Below, piece by piece: positions 7,445-16,192 of a stretch of DNA of 46,739 nt; positions within the stretch are counted from its first letter, which is position 1, and each line of letters starts with the position of its first letter. This stretch comes from JBMNKL01 sp050261495 (lineage in GTDB: Bacteria; Bacillota; Clostridia; Acetivibrionales; DTU013), in the NCBI GenBank assembly GCA_050261495.1, contig JBLNDI010000112.1, positions 1-46,739 on the forward strand, in the 5' to 3' direction. The notes below the pieces were generated by a model that saw only the letters and a list, made by a program, of their open reading frames with translations, was not told the DNA's origin and made no database searches. The position numbers and the translations under genes are program-made.

Positions 7445-7918
7445 ATGGCGATTGAAAGGGTAAAAGAGTATTTTAAGCAGTTTGGCATTGATTCGAGGAT
7501 ACGGGAATTCGATACGTCGTCGGCGACTGTCGAACTGGCGGCGGAAGCTCTTGGCTGCGCGCCTGAGCGGATAGCGAAAACAATAGCTTTCGAAGTTGGC
7601 GAAAAAGCCGTCCTGGTCGTTGCCTCGGGCGACGCCAGGATCGATAACGCAAAGTTCAAGGCGCAATTTCATGTCAGGGCGAAAATGCTTGCGCCGGATG
7701 AAACGGAACGCCTGGTAGGTCATGCCGTCGGCGGGGTTTGCCCGTTTGGGATCAATGAAAATGTCGACGTATATCTCGATATTTCGCTCAAGAGGTTTGA
7801 AACCGTGTTCCCGGCTTGCGGCAGCAGCAACAGCGTCATTGAGCTTACAATTGACGAACTGGAGAGGTATTCAAACAGTATCGCATGGATTGACGTATGT
7901 AAAAACTGGCAGGGTTAA
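7445..7918 (+). CDS. YbaK/EbsC-family aminoacyl-tRNA deacylase
   Basis: A 157-residue single-domain protein of the YbaK/ProX-type editing family, which hydrolyses mischarged tRNA (for example Cys-tRNA-Pro in YbaK). Family signs are the early DTSSATVELAAEALGC segment, IAKTIAFEV, ASGDARIDNAKFK and the GGVCPFGI motif. The start is ATG 7445, 8 bases after GGAGGA; an earlier in-frame ATG at 7385 has no ribosome site. It sits alone in a run of small metabolic genes. The exact tRNA substrate cannot be read from sequence. Confidence 0.87.
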   Translation: MAIERVKEYFKQFGIDSRIREFDTSSATVELAAEALGCAPERIAKTIAFEVGEKAVLVVASGDARIDNAKFKAQFHVRAKMLAPDETERLVGHAVGGVCPFGINENVDVYLDISLKRFETVFPACGSSNSVIELTIDELERYSNSIAWIDVCKNWQG

Positions 7919-7963
7919 AAATAAAGCAATCAAAAAGCAATTATTATGAATGGAGGTATTGGT

Positions 7964-8476
7964 ATGAACGTACTGGATGCTATCAGGGAAAGAAGAAGTA
8001 TACGCAGGTATAGCCCGCGCATGGTGGAAGACGAAAAACTTGAAAAAGTTCTTGAAGCCGCCAGGCTGGCTCCTTCGGCCAACAACAGGCAGTCGTGGAA
8101 GTTTGTGGTCGTAAAGGACCGGGAGACAAGGCAAAAACTGGCTGAAGCTGCAGGCGCTCAGGCCTTTGTCGGACAGGCCCCCGTTGTTATCGTAGGCTGC
8201 GGAACAGACCCCGACAGCGTTATGAAGTGCGGGCAGCACCGGTACACGGTTGATTTATCCATTGCGACTGCTTACATGATTCTTGAGGCGTGCGAACTGG
8301 GGCTGGGGACATGCTGGATAGGACATTTTGATGAAAACACGGTTAAAGATATTTTAGGCGTCCCGGCAAATGTGAGGGTAGTTACGATGATGCCCATTGG
8401 ATATCCCGATGAGGCTCCTTCGCCGAGACCGCGGAAAAAGCTCGAGGAAATTGTCTGTTACGAGAGGTATGAGTGA
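7964..8476 (+). CDS. Nitroreductase-family FMN oxidoreductase
   Basis: A 170-residue protein with the nitroreductase fold: N-terminal MNVLDAIRERRSIRRYS with the FMN-contacting arginines, APSANNRQSWKFVVV, a DLSIATAYMILEA helix and GLGTCWIG. It probably uses NAD(P)H and bound FMN to reduce an unknown acceptor. The ribosome site TGGAGGT (7951-7957) lies inside the longer frame starting at 7946, so ATG 7964 is the true start. Its stop overlaps the DUF362 start, suggesting a two-gene unit. Confidence 0.88.
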   Translation: MNVLDAIRERRSIRRYSPRMVEDEKLEKVLEAARLAPSANNRQSWKFVVVKDRETRQKLAEAAGAQAFVGQAPVVIVGCGTDPDSVMKCGQHRYTVDLSIATAYMILEACELGLGTCWIGHFDENTVKDILGVPANVRVVTMMPIGYPDEAPSPRPRKKLEEIVCYERYE

Positions 8477-9600
8477 GCGGCATGATCAAACGCAATCAAA
8501 TTCGCGTAATTTACGGGGACGATCCCGGATCAATGGTTAAGGAAATACTGAATTACATAAAGCTTGATGAGGAAATTGACAAAAACGCCCATATAGGAAT
8601 CAAGCCCAACCTTGTTGTGGCGAAACCTTCAAGCTCGGGCGCAACGACTTCGCCCGGGCTGGTTGCAGGGCTTATAGAATATTTGCAATCAAAAGGGTAT
8701 AAAAGGATAACCATCCTCGAGGGATCGTGGATAGGAGAAAGCACATCCAACGCTTTCAGGGCATGCGGTTATGATGAATTGTCAAAACGCTACGGTGTTC
8801 CCCTTGTTGATCTTAAAAGGGACAGATATAGGGAGCTTGAAGCCGGCGGGATGAGGATAAGAGTCTGCGAAAGCGTCCTGGAAGTGGATTACCTGATCAA
8901 TATGCCTGTTCTGAAGGGCCACTGCCAGACCGGGATGACATGCGCTCTGAAAAACATGAAAGGCTGCATACCGGATTCTGAAAAACGGAGGTTCCATGCG
9001 ATGGGCTTGCATAAGCCCATTGCGTGCCTGAATAAAATAATCAGGCAGGACCTTGTCATTGTTGACGGAATCATGGGCGACCTGAATTTTGAAGAGGGCG
9101 GAAACCCGGTCAGGATGAATCGTGTTATTGTCGGGAAAGACCCGGTTTTGACAGATGCCTATGTTTCTCAATTAATGGGATTCAGGCTCGAAGAAATACC
9201 GTACATTGAAATTGCTGAAAAAGTCGGGGCAGGAAGCGCGGATATATCGAACGCCGACATCCTTGAAATAAACAAGGACAACAGTGTGAACAAACCCCTG
9301 TCCTCGAGAAAGGCAATGCGCCTGGCCGAGCATGTCCATGAGGATAGCGCATGTTCCGCGTGCTACGGAAGCCTGGTCCACGCTCTTGACAGGCTTGAGC
9401 GGAAAGGGCTGCTTTCGGGGCTGGATTCAAAACTTTGCATAGGGCAAGGTTTTAAAAACAAGGGACATGACCCTGGCAACAAGCATTACGGGGCGATAGG
9501 AATAGGTTCGTGCACGGCGGGATTTGATAAGCATATCGCCGGATGCCCTCCCAAAGCCAGCGATATTGTTGAATACCTTGAGAATTGCCTGAAACGATGA
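8473..9600 (+). CDS. DUF362-family protein, possible iron-sulfur enzyme
   Basis: A 375-residue protein (372 if it begins at ATG 8482) of the DUF362 family. The N-terminal domain has GIKPNLVVAKPSSSGATTSP and LEGSWIGEST, and the middle has NMPVLKGHCQTGMTCALKNMKGC, the classical DUF362 core. The C-terminal third has clustered cysteines (CSACYG, GSCTAG, AGCPP) that could hold an iron-sulfur cluster. The reaction is unknown. The start is uncertain: GTG 8473 overlaps the nitroreductase stop, while ATG 8482 lies 14 bases after GAGAGG. Pairing with a flavin nitroreductase suggests a redox context. Confidence 0.82.
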   Translation: MSGMIKRNQIRVIYGDDPGSMVKEILNYIKLDEEIDKNAHIGIKPNLVVAKPSSSGATTSPGLVAGLIEYLQSKGYKRITILEGSWIGESTSNAFRACGYDELSKRYGVPLVDLKRDRYRELEAGGMRIRVCESVLEVDYLINMPVLKGHCQTGMTCALKNMKGCIPDSEKRRFHAMGLHKPIACLNKIIRQDLVIVDGIMGDLNFEEGGNPVRMNRVIVGKDPVLTDAYVSQLMGFRLEEIPYIEIAEKVGAGSADISNADILEINKDNSVNKPLSSRKAMRLAEHVHEDSACSACYGSLVHALDRLERKGLLSGLDSKLCIGQGFKNKGHDPGNKHYGAIGIGSCTAGFDKHIAGCPPKASDIVEYLENCLKR

Positions 9601-9688
9601 TTGCGGGGAAAAAGACATCGCCGAAACAAGGCGGAAAGCCCTGAAAGAAGGCTTGTAAAGCAAATTTGGAACAGAAGGAGAATGCGGA

Positions 9689-10066
9689 ATGTGCAAGGCT
9701 GTTAACACGAATAAGGCCCCTGCCGCGATAGGTCCGTACTCGCAGTGCATAGACGCGGGGGAATTTGTTTATACGTCGGGGCAGATTCCCGTAGACCCTG
9801 CGACAGGCGAAACGGTCCGGGGAGGAATCGAGGAGCAGACGGCCCGGGCGCTGGAAAACCTGAAAAATGTCCTGGAAGCGGCGGGAAGCAGCATTTCAAA
9901 AGTCGTAAAAACCACTGTTTTTTTAAAGGATATGGATAGCTTTCCCTTGATGAACAAGGTGTACGGGAAGTTTTTCCCGGAGCCGTACCCGGCGAGATCG
10001 TGCGTAGAGGTGGCCAGGCTGCCAAAGGACGTGCTTGTCGAGATTGAAGCTGTCGCAAAAAAGTAA
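9689..10066 (+). CDS. ridA: RidA family enamine/imine deaminase
   Basis: A 125-residue YjgF/YER057c/UK114 protein. RidA hydrolyses reactive 2-aminoacrylate and related imines from PLP enzymes. Visible family segments are APAAIGPYSQ, VYTSGQIPVDP, TARALENLKNVLEAAGS and PARSCVEVARLPKDVLVEIEA, including the substrate-binding arginine in PARS. The start follows AAGGAGA with good spacing. It is monocistronic or loosely linked to rqcH, which begins 22 bases later. Confidence 0.93.
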   Translation: MCKAVNTNKAPAAIGPYSQCIDAGEFVYTSGQIPVDPATGETVRGGIEEQTARALENLKNVLEAAGSSISKVVKTTVFLKDMDSFPLMNKVYGKFFPEPYPARSCVEVARLPKDVLVEIEAVAKK

Positions 10067-10088
10067 AAACCGGTGAGAGGTGTTCTGT

Positions 10089-11852
10089 TTGCCATTTGAC
10101 GGTATAGTAGCAAAATGCGTGGCGGAGGAATTAACGGAAAAGCTCGCCGGCGGACGAGTGGAAAAAATATACCAGCCCGAAGCGGATGAGATTTTGCTGT
10201 TCATCAGGGCACGCAACAATAACTTCAAGCTTTTGATGAGCGCCAGTTCAAATTATCCCAGGATTCACCTGACAAATGCCGTAAAGGAAAATCCGGCCGC
10301 TCCCCCTGTTTTTTGCATGCTTCTGAGAAAGCATCTGTCAGGAGGGAGAATCCTCTCATTTGAATTCAACGATTACGAGAGGATTATAGGCATATTAGTT
10401 GAAACGGTGAATGAACTGGGCGACATTTCGGTTAAAAAACTCGTTATCGAAATTATGGGAAGGCACAGCAATATCATTCTCCTGAACAATGAAAATAAGA
10501 TCCTGGACTCGATTAAGCATGTGGATTCCGATATCAGCAGCGTGCGCGAGGTCTTGCCCGCGAGGCCTTATGTATTGCCGCCCGCGCAGAATAAAACATC
10601 GCCCTCGGAACTTGATACCGGGTTATTATTAAAAAACATGGAGGCTTCAAATAAAACAGCCGAAAAATTCCTGCTTGACAACATAAAAGGGTTCAGCCCG
10701 CTTTTGTGCCGGGAAATCTGCCACAGGGCGGGGATAGATGCAAGGACGGGCGCGCCGGCCATAAGCCCGGGCGCGCGTGAAATGCTGAAAAAAGCGCTTG
10801 ACGGGGTGCTCGACGATATCAGGAATGCCAGGTACGTCCCCTGCATTTTATTCGAGGATGAGCAGCACCAGGCGCCCATAGATTTTCATTGCCTTGATAT
10901 AGTGCAGTTCAGGCATAAAATTGCTTCCGGCTCTATAAGCGAAATAATGGACGCGTTCTATACATCCCGCGACAATACCGAGAGGCTCAAGCAGAAGAAG
11001 GCGGATATTTACAAGGTGCTGAACAACTGCATCGAACGCGCGGCGAAAAAAATATCCATACACCAGGAAACCCTGCGCGACGTTGCGGACAGGGAAAAGC
11101 TGAAGCTATACGGGGAGCTTATCACGGCCAATATCCATACGATCCCGCGCAATGCGGACAGCGTGTCCCTGCTCAATTATTATTCCGAAACGCAGGACGA
11201 GTATGTTGACATACCGCTGGACCCGAGCCTGCCGCCGCAGGGCAACGCCCAGCGCTACTTCAAAAAATACGCCAGGGCAAAAAGCACGTACGAAAATACG
11301 ATGCGCCAGATGGAGGAATCCGTCCGGGAACTGGAATACCTTGAAAGCGCGCTTCAAATGCTTGATAATTGCACAACGCCGGGAGAAATTGACGAGGTCA
11401 GGCATGAATTGACAGAACAGGGCTACATGAAACTGAAAAGAAAAAGCGGGGCAAAGAAACAGAGACCTTTGACTGAGCCGCTGAAATTCAAGTCATCGGA
11501 TGGTTTTGACATATATGTCGGTAAAAATAACAGGCAGAATGACTACCTCACGTTCAGGCTAGCCCATTCCGGCGATATTTGGCTGCATGCCAGGAACATA
11601 CCGGGTTCGCACGTCATAATCAAAAAATCGGGCAGGGAAATCCCCGACAGGACGGTTGAAGAAGCGGCTATCCTGGCCGCGTGGCACAGCAAGGCGAAAA
11701 TGTCCGAAAATGTCCAGGTAGATTACACGACCGCGAAAAATGTCTCCAAACCCCCGGGATCAAAACCCGGGATGGTGATTTACACGAACTATAAAACCGC
11801 GGTGGTTACTCCTGACAAGTCGCGAGTGGAAAGCATGCGCAACATATGTTAA
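10089..11852 (+). CDS. rqcH: RqcH / Rqc2-type NFACT protein (ribosome quality control)
   Basis: A 587-residue NFACT protein (formerly fibronectin-binding protein FbpA/YloA). In bacteria RqcH binds obstructed 50S subunits and recruits tRNA-Ala to add C-terminal alanine tails. Domains in order: NFACT-N (1-~150) with MGRHSNIIL, a helix-hairpin-helix region (~200-240), a long coiled-coil middle (~290-440) and NFACT-R (~460-575) with DIWLHARNIPGSHVII. I choose TTG 10089 (MPFDGIV), which matches the family start, over GTG 10080, which would overlap the GAGAGG site. The functionally important Asp-Arg pair (D97-R98 in B. subtilis) reads Glu97-Arg98 here. Confidence 0.9.
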   Translation: MPFDGIVAKCVAEELTEKLAGGRVEKIYQPEADEILLFIRARNNNFKLLMSASSNYPRIHLTNAVKENPAAPPVFCMLLRKHLSGGRILSFEFNDYERIIGILVETVNELGDISVKKLVIEIMGRHSNIILLNNENKILDSIKHVDSDISSVREVLPARPYVLPPAQNKTSPSELDTGLLLKNMEASNKTAEKFLLDNIKGFSPLLCREICHRAGIDARTGAPAISPGAREMLKKALDGVLDDIRNARYVPCILFEDEQHQAPIDFHCLDIVQFRHKIASGSISEIMDAFYTSRDNTERLKQKKADIYKVLNNCIERAAKKISIHQETLRDVADREKLKLYGELITANIHTIPRNADSVSLLNYYSETQDEYVDIPLDPSLPPQGNAQRYFKKYARAKSTYENTMRQMEESVRELEYLESALQMLDNCTTPGEIDEVRHELTEQGYMKLKRKSGAKKQRPLTEPLKFKSSDGFDIYVGKNNRQNDYLTFRLAHSGDIWLHARNIPGSHVIIKKSGREIPDRTVEEAAILAAWHSKAKMSENVQVDYTTAKNVSKPPGSKPGMVIYTNYKTAVVTPDKSRVESMRNIC

Positions 11853-11881
11853 AATTTATTAGTTGAATGTAAAGAGGTAAT

Positions 11882-11943
11882 CCGCTTGCATGTTTACGCC
11901 GCGGCAACCGGCCTGCAGGCAGGAAGCCGGCTCAGGCAAGCGG
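11882..11943 (+). other. Nested inverted repeats between rqcH and the GH39 gene
   Basis: An outer stem CCGCTTGC (11882-11889) / GCAAGCGG (11936-11943) encloses an inner stem CCGGC (11908-11912) / GCCGG (11926-11930). There is no U-tract good enough for a standard terminator. It may be a 3' structure for rqcH or a leader element for the GH39 gene. Confidence 0.4.
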
Positions 11944-11975
11944 TTTGAACCTTACTTGGGTAAAGGAGGCGTCTT

Positions 11976-13481
11976 ATGATTAAAATCAATATCACGCCGC
12001 AATCCGGCGGAGCAGTTTTTAAAAACAACTGGAGGAAATGCGTGGGAACGGGCAGACTTGGCCTGGCGCTGCAAAAGGAGTACCTGGATGCGCTTGAGCT
12101 TGTCCAGGAGCGCATCGGTTTTTCGTACATACGCGGGCATGGGCTGTTTTGCGACGACATAGGCATTTACCGTGAAGATGAGGTTGGCGGGGAAAGCAAG
12201 CCGTTTTACAATTTCACCTATATCGACAGGATATTTGATTCCTACCTGGAACGCGGCATCAAGCCGCTTGTGGAGCTGGGATTCATGCCGTCGAAGCTTG
12301 CTTCCGGAAGCAACGCGGTGTTTTATTGGAAAGGGAATGTCACGCCGCCGAAGGATTACGGCAAGTGGGCCGCGCTCGTAAAAGCGGCCGTCAGGCATTT
12401 TATTTCGCGTTACGGGATGGACGAGGTGTTGACGTGGCCGTTTGAAGTCTGGAACGAACCAAACCTTCCAGGTTTTTGGAAGGACGCCGACAAGCAGGAG
12501 TACTTTAAATTGTACAAAGTCACAGCCACCGCGATAAAGGAGGTTGACAACCGGCTCCAGGTAGGAGGTCCGGCAATATGCGGAGGGGCGGACCACTGGA
12601 TTGTCGATTTTCTTGAGTTCTGCCACAAGGAGAAGGTCCCGGTGGATTTTGTTTCCCGGCACGCATACACATCGTCGCAGCCGGTATCCGCAACGCCTCA
12701 TTTTATATACCAGGAGATATGGGACAGCGATTACATGATAAACGAATTAAAGAGCGTCAGGGAGATAATCGCGAAGTCGCCTTTTCCCGGTTTACCTTTC
12801 TATATTACCGAATACAACACTTCATGGCACCCGCTGAATCCTATCCACGATACTGTTTTCAACGCCTCTTACCTGGCGAGGATCATCAGTGAAGCCGGCG
12901 ATTACGCGGATATATTCTCATACTGGACATTCAGCGATGTTTTCGAAGAGCAGGATGTACCAAGGGCGCAGTTCCACGGAGGATTCGGGCTGGTTGCGCT
13001 CAATAATATACCCAAGCCGACATTCCACACGTTTTCCTTCTTTGCCAGGATGGGCGAGGATCTGCTGCATCGCGACAGGAATATCATGGTGACGCGGAGA
13101 AAGGACGGTTCCATAGCGATAGTGGCATGGAACCCGGTCGGCGTAAAAGAACCGGACAGGGTACTGGAGTTTGAAGTGTCAATACCGTTCGGCCATGAAG
13201 AGATCTTCATGAAAAGGCAGATTGTGAACGAAGAATATGCCAATCCGTTAAAGACCTGGATGCAGATGGGCAGGCCCAGGTATCCCGACAAAGGCATGAT
13301 CAAGACCCTGCGGCAGGCAGCCGAACCGTTGCTGGTTACGAAGAGGCTGGATGCTCCTGGCGGCGAGGTAAAACTGAAAATTGCCTTATCAAGGAATGAA
13401 GTCACTTTAATCGAGCTGTTTGCGGTAAATGATGAAACAAAGTCATATATAGGTCTGGATGACAGCCACATCGGGTATTGA
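11976..13481 (+). CDS. GH39 beta-xylosidase
   Basis: A 501-residue retaining glycoside hydrolase of clan GH-A, family 39, expected to release xylose from the non-reducing end of xylo-oligosaccharides. The acid/base is E161 in WNEPN and the nucleophile E279 in ITEYN, very close to E160 and E277 of the characterised Thermoanaerobacterium enzyme. After the barrel (to about 340) comes a beta-sandwich region usual for the family. There is no signal peptide, so it acts in the cytoplasm on imported oligosaccharides. The start follows AAAGGAGG. The GH3 gene and the ABC locus nearby fit a xylan-utilisation theme. Confidence 0.9.
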   Translation: MIKINITPQSGGAVFKNNWRKCVGTGRLGLALQKEYLDALELVQERIGFSYIRGHGLFCDDIGIYREDEVGGESKPFYNFTYIDRIFDSYLERGIKPLVELGFMPSKLASGSNAVFYWKGNVTPPKDYGKWAALVKAAVRHFISRYGMDEVLTWPFEVWNEPNLPGFWKDADKQEYFKLYKVTATAIKEVDNRLQVGGPAICGGADHWIVDFLEFCHKEKVPVDFVSRHAYTSSQPVSATPHFIYQEIWDSDYMINELKSVREIIAKSPFPGLPFYITEYNTSWHPLNPIHDTVFNASYLARIISEAGDYADIFSYWTFSDVFEEQDVPRAQFHGGFGLVALNNIPKPTFHTFSFFARMGEDLLHRDRNIMVTRRKDGSIAIVAWNPVGVKEPDRVLEFEVSIPFGHEEIFMKRQIVNEEYANPLKTWMQMGRPRYPDKGMIKTLRQAAEPLLVTKRLDAPGGEVKLKIALSRNEVTLIELFAVNDETKSYIGLDDSHIGY

Positions 13482-13500
13482 AAGCAGCCGTAGAAAAACC

Positions 13501-13529
13501 TTGATATGGGTCTCAAACTTTGTTATTCT
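13501..13529 (+). promoter_or_regulatory. Possible promoter of the malic enzyme gene
   Basis: TTGATA (13501-13506), a 17-base spacer and TATTCT (13524-13529). The -10 box matches only four of six positions, so this is weak. It would give a leader of about 70 bases. Confidence 0.35.
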
Positions 13530-13607
13530 TTTTACAATTGATGTCCGGTCCGGGGCATTTCAATATTGCAGCAAATGCAGGCTAGACTACAATAAGGAGT
13601 GGTAGTA

Positions 13608-14780
13608 ATGGACTATAGAAAAGAATCTTTAAGGCTGCACGGGGAATGGAAAGGGAAAATCGAAGTAATCAGCAAGGTCCAGGTTACAAACAGGCAGGAT
13701 CTGTCGCTGGCGTACACGCCGGGAGTGGCGGAACCATGCCTTGCCATTCAAAAAGATATTGACCTTTCATACAGCCTGACAAGGAGATGGAACCTTGTAG
13801 CGGTTATAACCGACGGCACGGCAGTGCTCGGGTTGGGCGATATCGGGCCCGAGGCGGGAATGCCCGTGATGGAAGGGAAATGCGTACTGTTCAAGGCGTT
13901 TGCGGATGTCGATGCGTTTCCGCTGTGCATTCGCTCAAAAGACACCGATGAAATTGTACGGACTATCAAGCTAATTGCGGGCAGTTTCGGCGGAATCAAC
14001 CTGGAGGACATTTCCGCTCCAAGGTGTTTTGAAATTGAAAGGCGCCTGAAAGAAGAATGCGATATACCGATTTTCCATGACGACCAGCACGGCACCGCGG
14101 TTGTCACGCTCGCAGCGATGTTTAACGCATTGAAGCTGACAAAGAAAAAAATTGAGGAGATAGAAGTGGTCGTAAACGGTTCGGGCGCCGCCGGGATTGC
14201 GGTTACCAGGCTGCTCATGGCAAAGGGACTTAAAAAAGTAATACTTTGCGATACAAAGGGCGCCATTTATGAAGGAAGGGACAACCTGAACGATGAAAAA
14301 GCCAGGATATCCCGGATATCCAACCTGGAGCGCAAAAAGGGAACGCTGAAGGATGTTATAGCCGGCGCAGATGTTTTTATCGGGCTTTCCGCGGCCGGCA
14401 TGCTGACCGGGGAGATGGTGAAATCCATGGCAAAAGACCCTATCATATTTGCAATGGCAAACCCCGTCCCGGAAATCATGCCGGATGAAGCGAAAGAAGC
14501 CGGAGCCAGGGTTGTAGGGACTGGACGCTCGGATTTCCCGAACCAGATTAATAATGTCCTTGCCTTCCCGGGCATATTCAGGGGAGCGCTGGATGTAAGG
14601 GCGAGAGATATCAACGACGAAATGAAGATAGCTGCGGCCGAGGCGATTGCGAACCTTATTTCCGACCAGGAACTGCGCGAGGACTACGTCATTCCCGCGC
14701 CGTTTGACCCGAGGGTCGCGGGCAGCGTTGCCGCAGCCGTTGCCGATGCTGCGCGGAAAACGGGCGTTAACAGGATATAG
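13608..14780 (+). CDS. NAD(P)-dependent malic enzyme
   Basis: A 390-residue short-form malic enzyme that decarboxylates malate to pyruvate and CO2 with NAD(P)+. Motifs: TPGVAEPC, TDGTAVLGLGDIGP, metal-binding DIPIFHDDQHGTAVV, the Rossmann segment NGSGAAGIAV and FAMANPVPEI. Cofactor preference cannot be settled by eye. I use ATG 13608, which has AAGGAG 8 bases upstream; GTG 13599 overlaps that site. It is followed closely by alanine racemase. With fumarase it links fumarate to pyruvate. Confidence 0.93.
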   Translation: MDYRKESLRLHGEWKGKIEVISKVQVTNRQDLSLAYTPGVAEPCLAIQKDIDLSYSLTRRWNLVAVITDGTAVLGLGDIGPEAGMPVMEGKCVLFKAFADVDAFPLCIRSKDTDEIVRTIKLIAGSFGGINLEDISAPRCFEIERRLKEECDIPIFHDDQHGTAVVTLAAMFNALKLTKKKIEEIEVVVNGSGAAGIAVTRLLMAKGLKKVILCDTKGAIYEGRDNLNDEKARISRISNLERKKGTLKDVIAGADVFIGLSAAGMLTGEMVKSMAKDPIIFAMANPVPEIMPDEAKEAGARVVGTGRSDFPNQINNVLAFPGIFRGALDVRARDINDEMKIAAAEAIANLISDQELREDYVIPAPFDPRVAGSVAAAVADAARKTGVNRI

Positions 14781-14822
14781 GGAATAAAAGAGCATTAATA
14801 ATTTATCCGGAAAGTGATAGAA

Positions 14823-15980
14823 ATGATTAATCTTGACAGGGTGGTCGCGGAAGTAGACCTTGACGCAATTGCGTACAATTACCGGCAAATCAGGAGGCGG
14901 GTGGCTCCGGGAAGTGAGATTATACCCGTGGTTAAGGCGGACGCATACGGGCATGGAGCTGTAGAAGTCTCCCGGGCGCTGCTGGAGTGTTCCGCGTCGA
15001 GATTCGCGGTGGCGATAGTTGAAGAAGCGGTGCAGCTGAGGCAGGCCGGCATAAATGTCCCGATACTTGTTTTGGGACACACTCCTGAGAAGCACCTGGA
15101 AGATATTGTGAAGCATGATATAACCCAGACGGTTTTCACGTATGAAATGGCTGCAAACCTGTCAAAATGGGCGGTATCCTACGGAAGGAAAGCCAGGATA
15201 CATGTAAAGCTCGACACGGGTATGGGCAGGCTCGGGTTTTTCCCGTGCAGGGAAGCCGCGGAATGCATCCGTGCAATCAGCAATCTCCCGAATATTGAAA
15301 TTGAAGCGATGTACACCCATTTTCCTTCGGCGGACGAAAAAGACAGGAGCTTCACGCTCAGTCAAATAAGGAAACTTGTTGATTTCAGGAAAGCGTTGGA
15401 GGAGGAAAATATCCGCATTCCCAGGATTCATGCCGCCAATAGCGCATGCATAGTGGACATTGACGAAGGCTTCCTGGATTTTGTAAGGCCCGGGCTCCTG
15501 ATATACGGCCTGTATCCGGCAAATGAAGGCGCAAGGGAAAAGCTCCCTCTTAAGCCTGCCATGTCCTTGAAATCCCGTATAGTTTTCATCAAGGAAATGG
15601 AAGCCGGGATGCCGGTAAGCTACGGAAGAAGGTTTTATACCCGCAGGAAAAGCAGGATTGCCACGATACCGGTCGGGTACGCCGACGGTTATTCAAGATC
15701 GCTCTCATCCGGGGGACGCGTAATAGTGGGAGATAGTTTTGCGCCCATAGCCGGGACGATCTGCATGGATCAGTTCATGATTGACATAACGGATATCCCG
15801 GGAGCCAGGACCGGGGATGAAGTAATACTGATAGGGAGAAAAGGGAACCTTGAGATAACTGCGGAGGACCTGGCTGAAATACGCGGGACCATAAACTACG
15901 AAGTGGTATGCGGCATCGGCAAAAGGGTGCCGCGGGTTTATACCAGGAACGGGCAGCCTGTCAGGGGTGATTCCTGCTAG
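14823..15980 (+). CDS. alr: Alanine racemase
   Basis: A 385-residue fold-type III PLP enzyme making D-alanine for peptidoglycan. The PLP lysine is in VVKADAYGHG near residue 40; the second catalytic base, tyrosine, is in VSYGRRF; and GTICMDQFMID is the typical C-terminal segment. ATG 14823 follows a weak GGAAAG; GTG 14814 is an alternative that overlaps it. The gene follows malic enzyme by 42 bases. Beyond the TAG stop the same frame stays open for another 26 codons with protein-like content. Confidence 0.93.
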   Translation: MINLDRVVAEVDLDAIAYNYRQIRRRVAPGSEIIPVVKADAYGHGAVEVSRALLECSASRFAVAIVEEAVQLRQAGINVPILVLGHTPEKHLEDIVKHDITQTVFTYEMAANLSKWAVSYGRKARIHVKLDTGMGRLGFFPCREAAECIRAISNLPNIEIEAMYTHFPSADEKDRSFTLSQIRKLVDFRKALEEENIRIPRIHAANSACIVDIDEGFLDFVRPGLLIYGLYPANEGAREKLPLKPAMSLKSRIVFIKEMEAGMPVSYGRRFYTRRKSRIATIPVGYADGYSRSLSSGGRVIVGDSFAPIAGTICMDQFMIDITDIPGARTGDEVILIGRKGNLEITAEDLAEIRGTINYEVVCGIGKRVPRVYTRNGQPVRGDSC

Positions 15981-16088
15981 GCGCTCCCGGTTGCGCACGG
16001 AGTGACGCTGCTGCTTGGAGACGAGAAGGAAACACTTGCCGGATTGCTGAATAATCTTTGAGAGAAGGTAAAAAACATAACTGAAGCA

Positions 16089-16137
16089 AAAAGGGACTCC
16101 CTCCCGGAAAATCTCCGTTCGGGCAGTCTCTTTTATT
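16089..16137. terminator. Bidirectional terminator between alr and the SLH gene
   Basis: A 10-bp outer stem AAAAGGGACT / AGTCTCTTTT with one G-U pair, containing an inner CCCG/CGGG stem. A-rich and U-rich flanks allow it to work for both converging genes. Confidence 0.75.
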
Positions 16138-16192
16138 TACTTCTTTTATGCCAAAGCCTGCTTTACGCCTTTATGCAATTCGACCGGCGCTA

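Noticed and set aside
13971..15116. 381-codon open frame on the minus strand opposite the malic enzyme and alr genes
   Set aside because: Antisense shadow of two well-recognised genes; composition and lack of a ribosome site do not support it.
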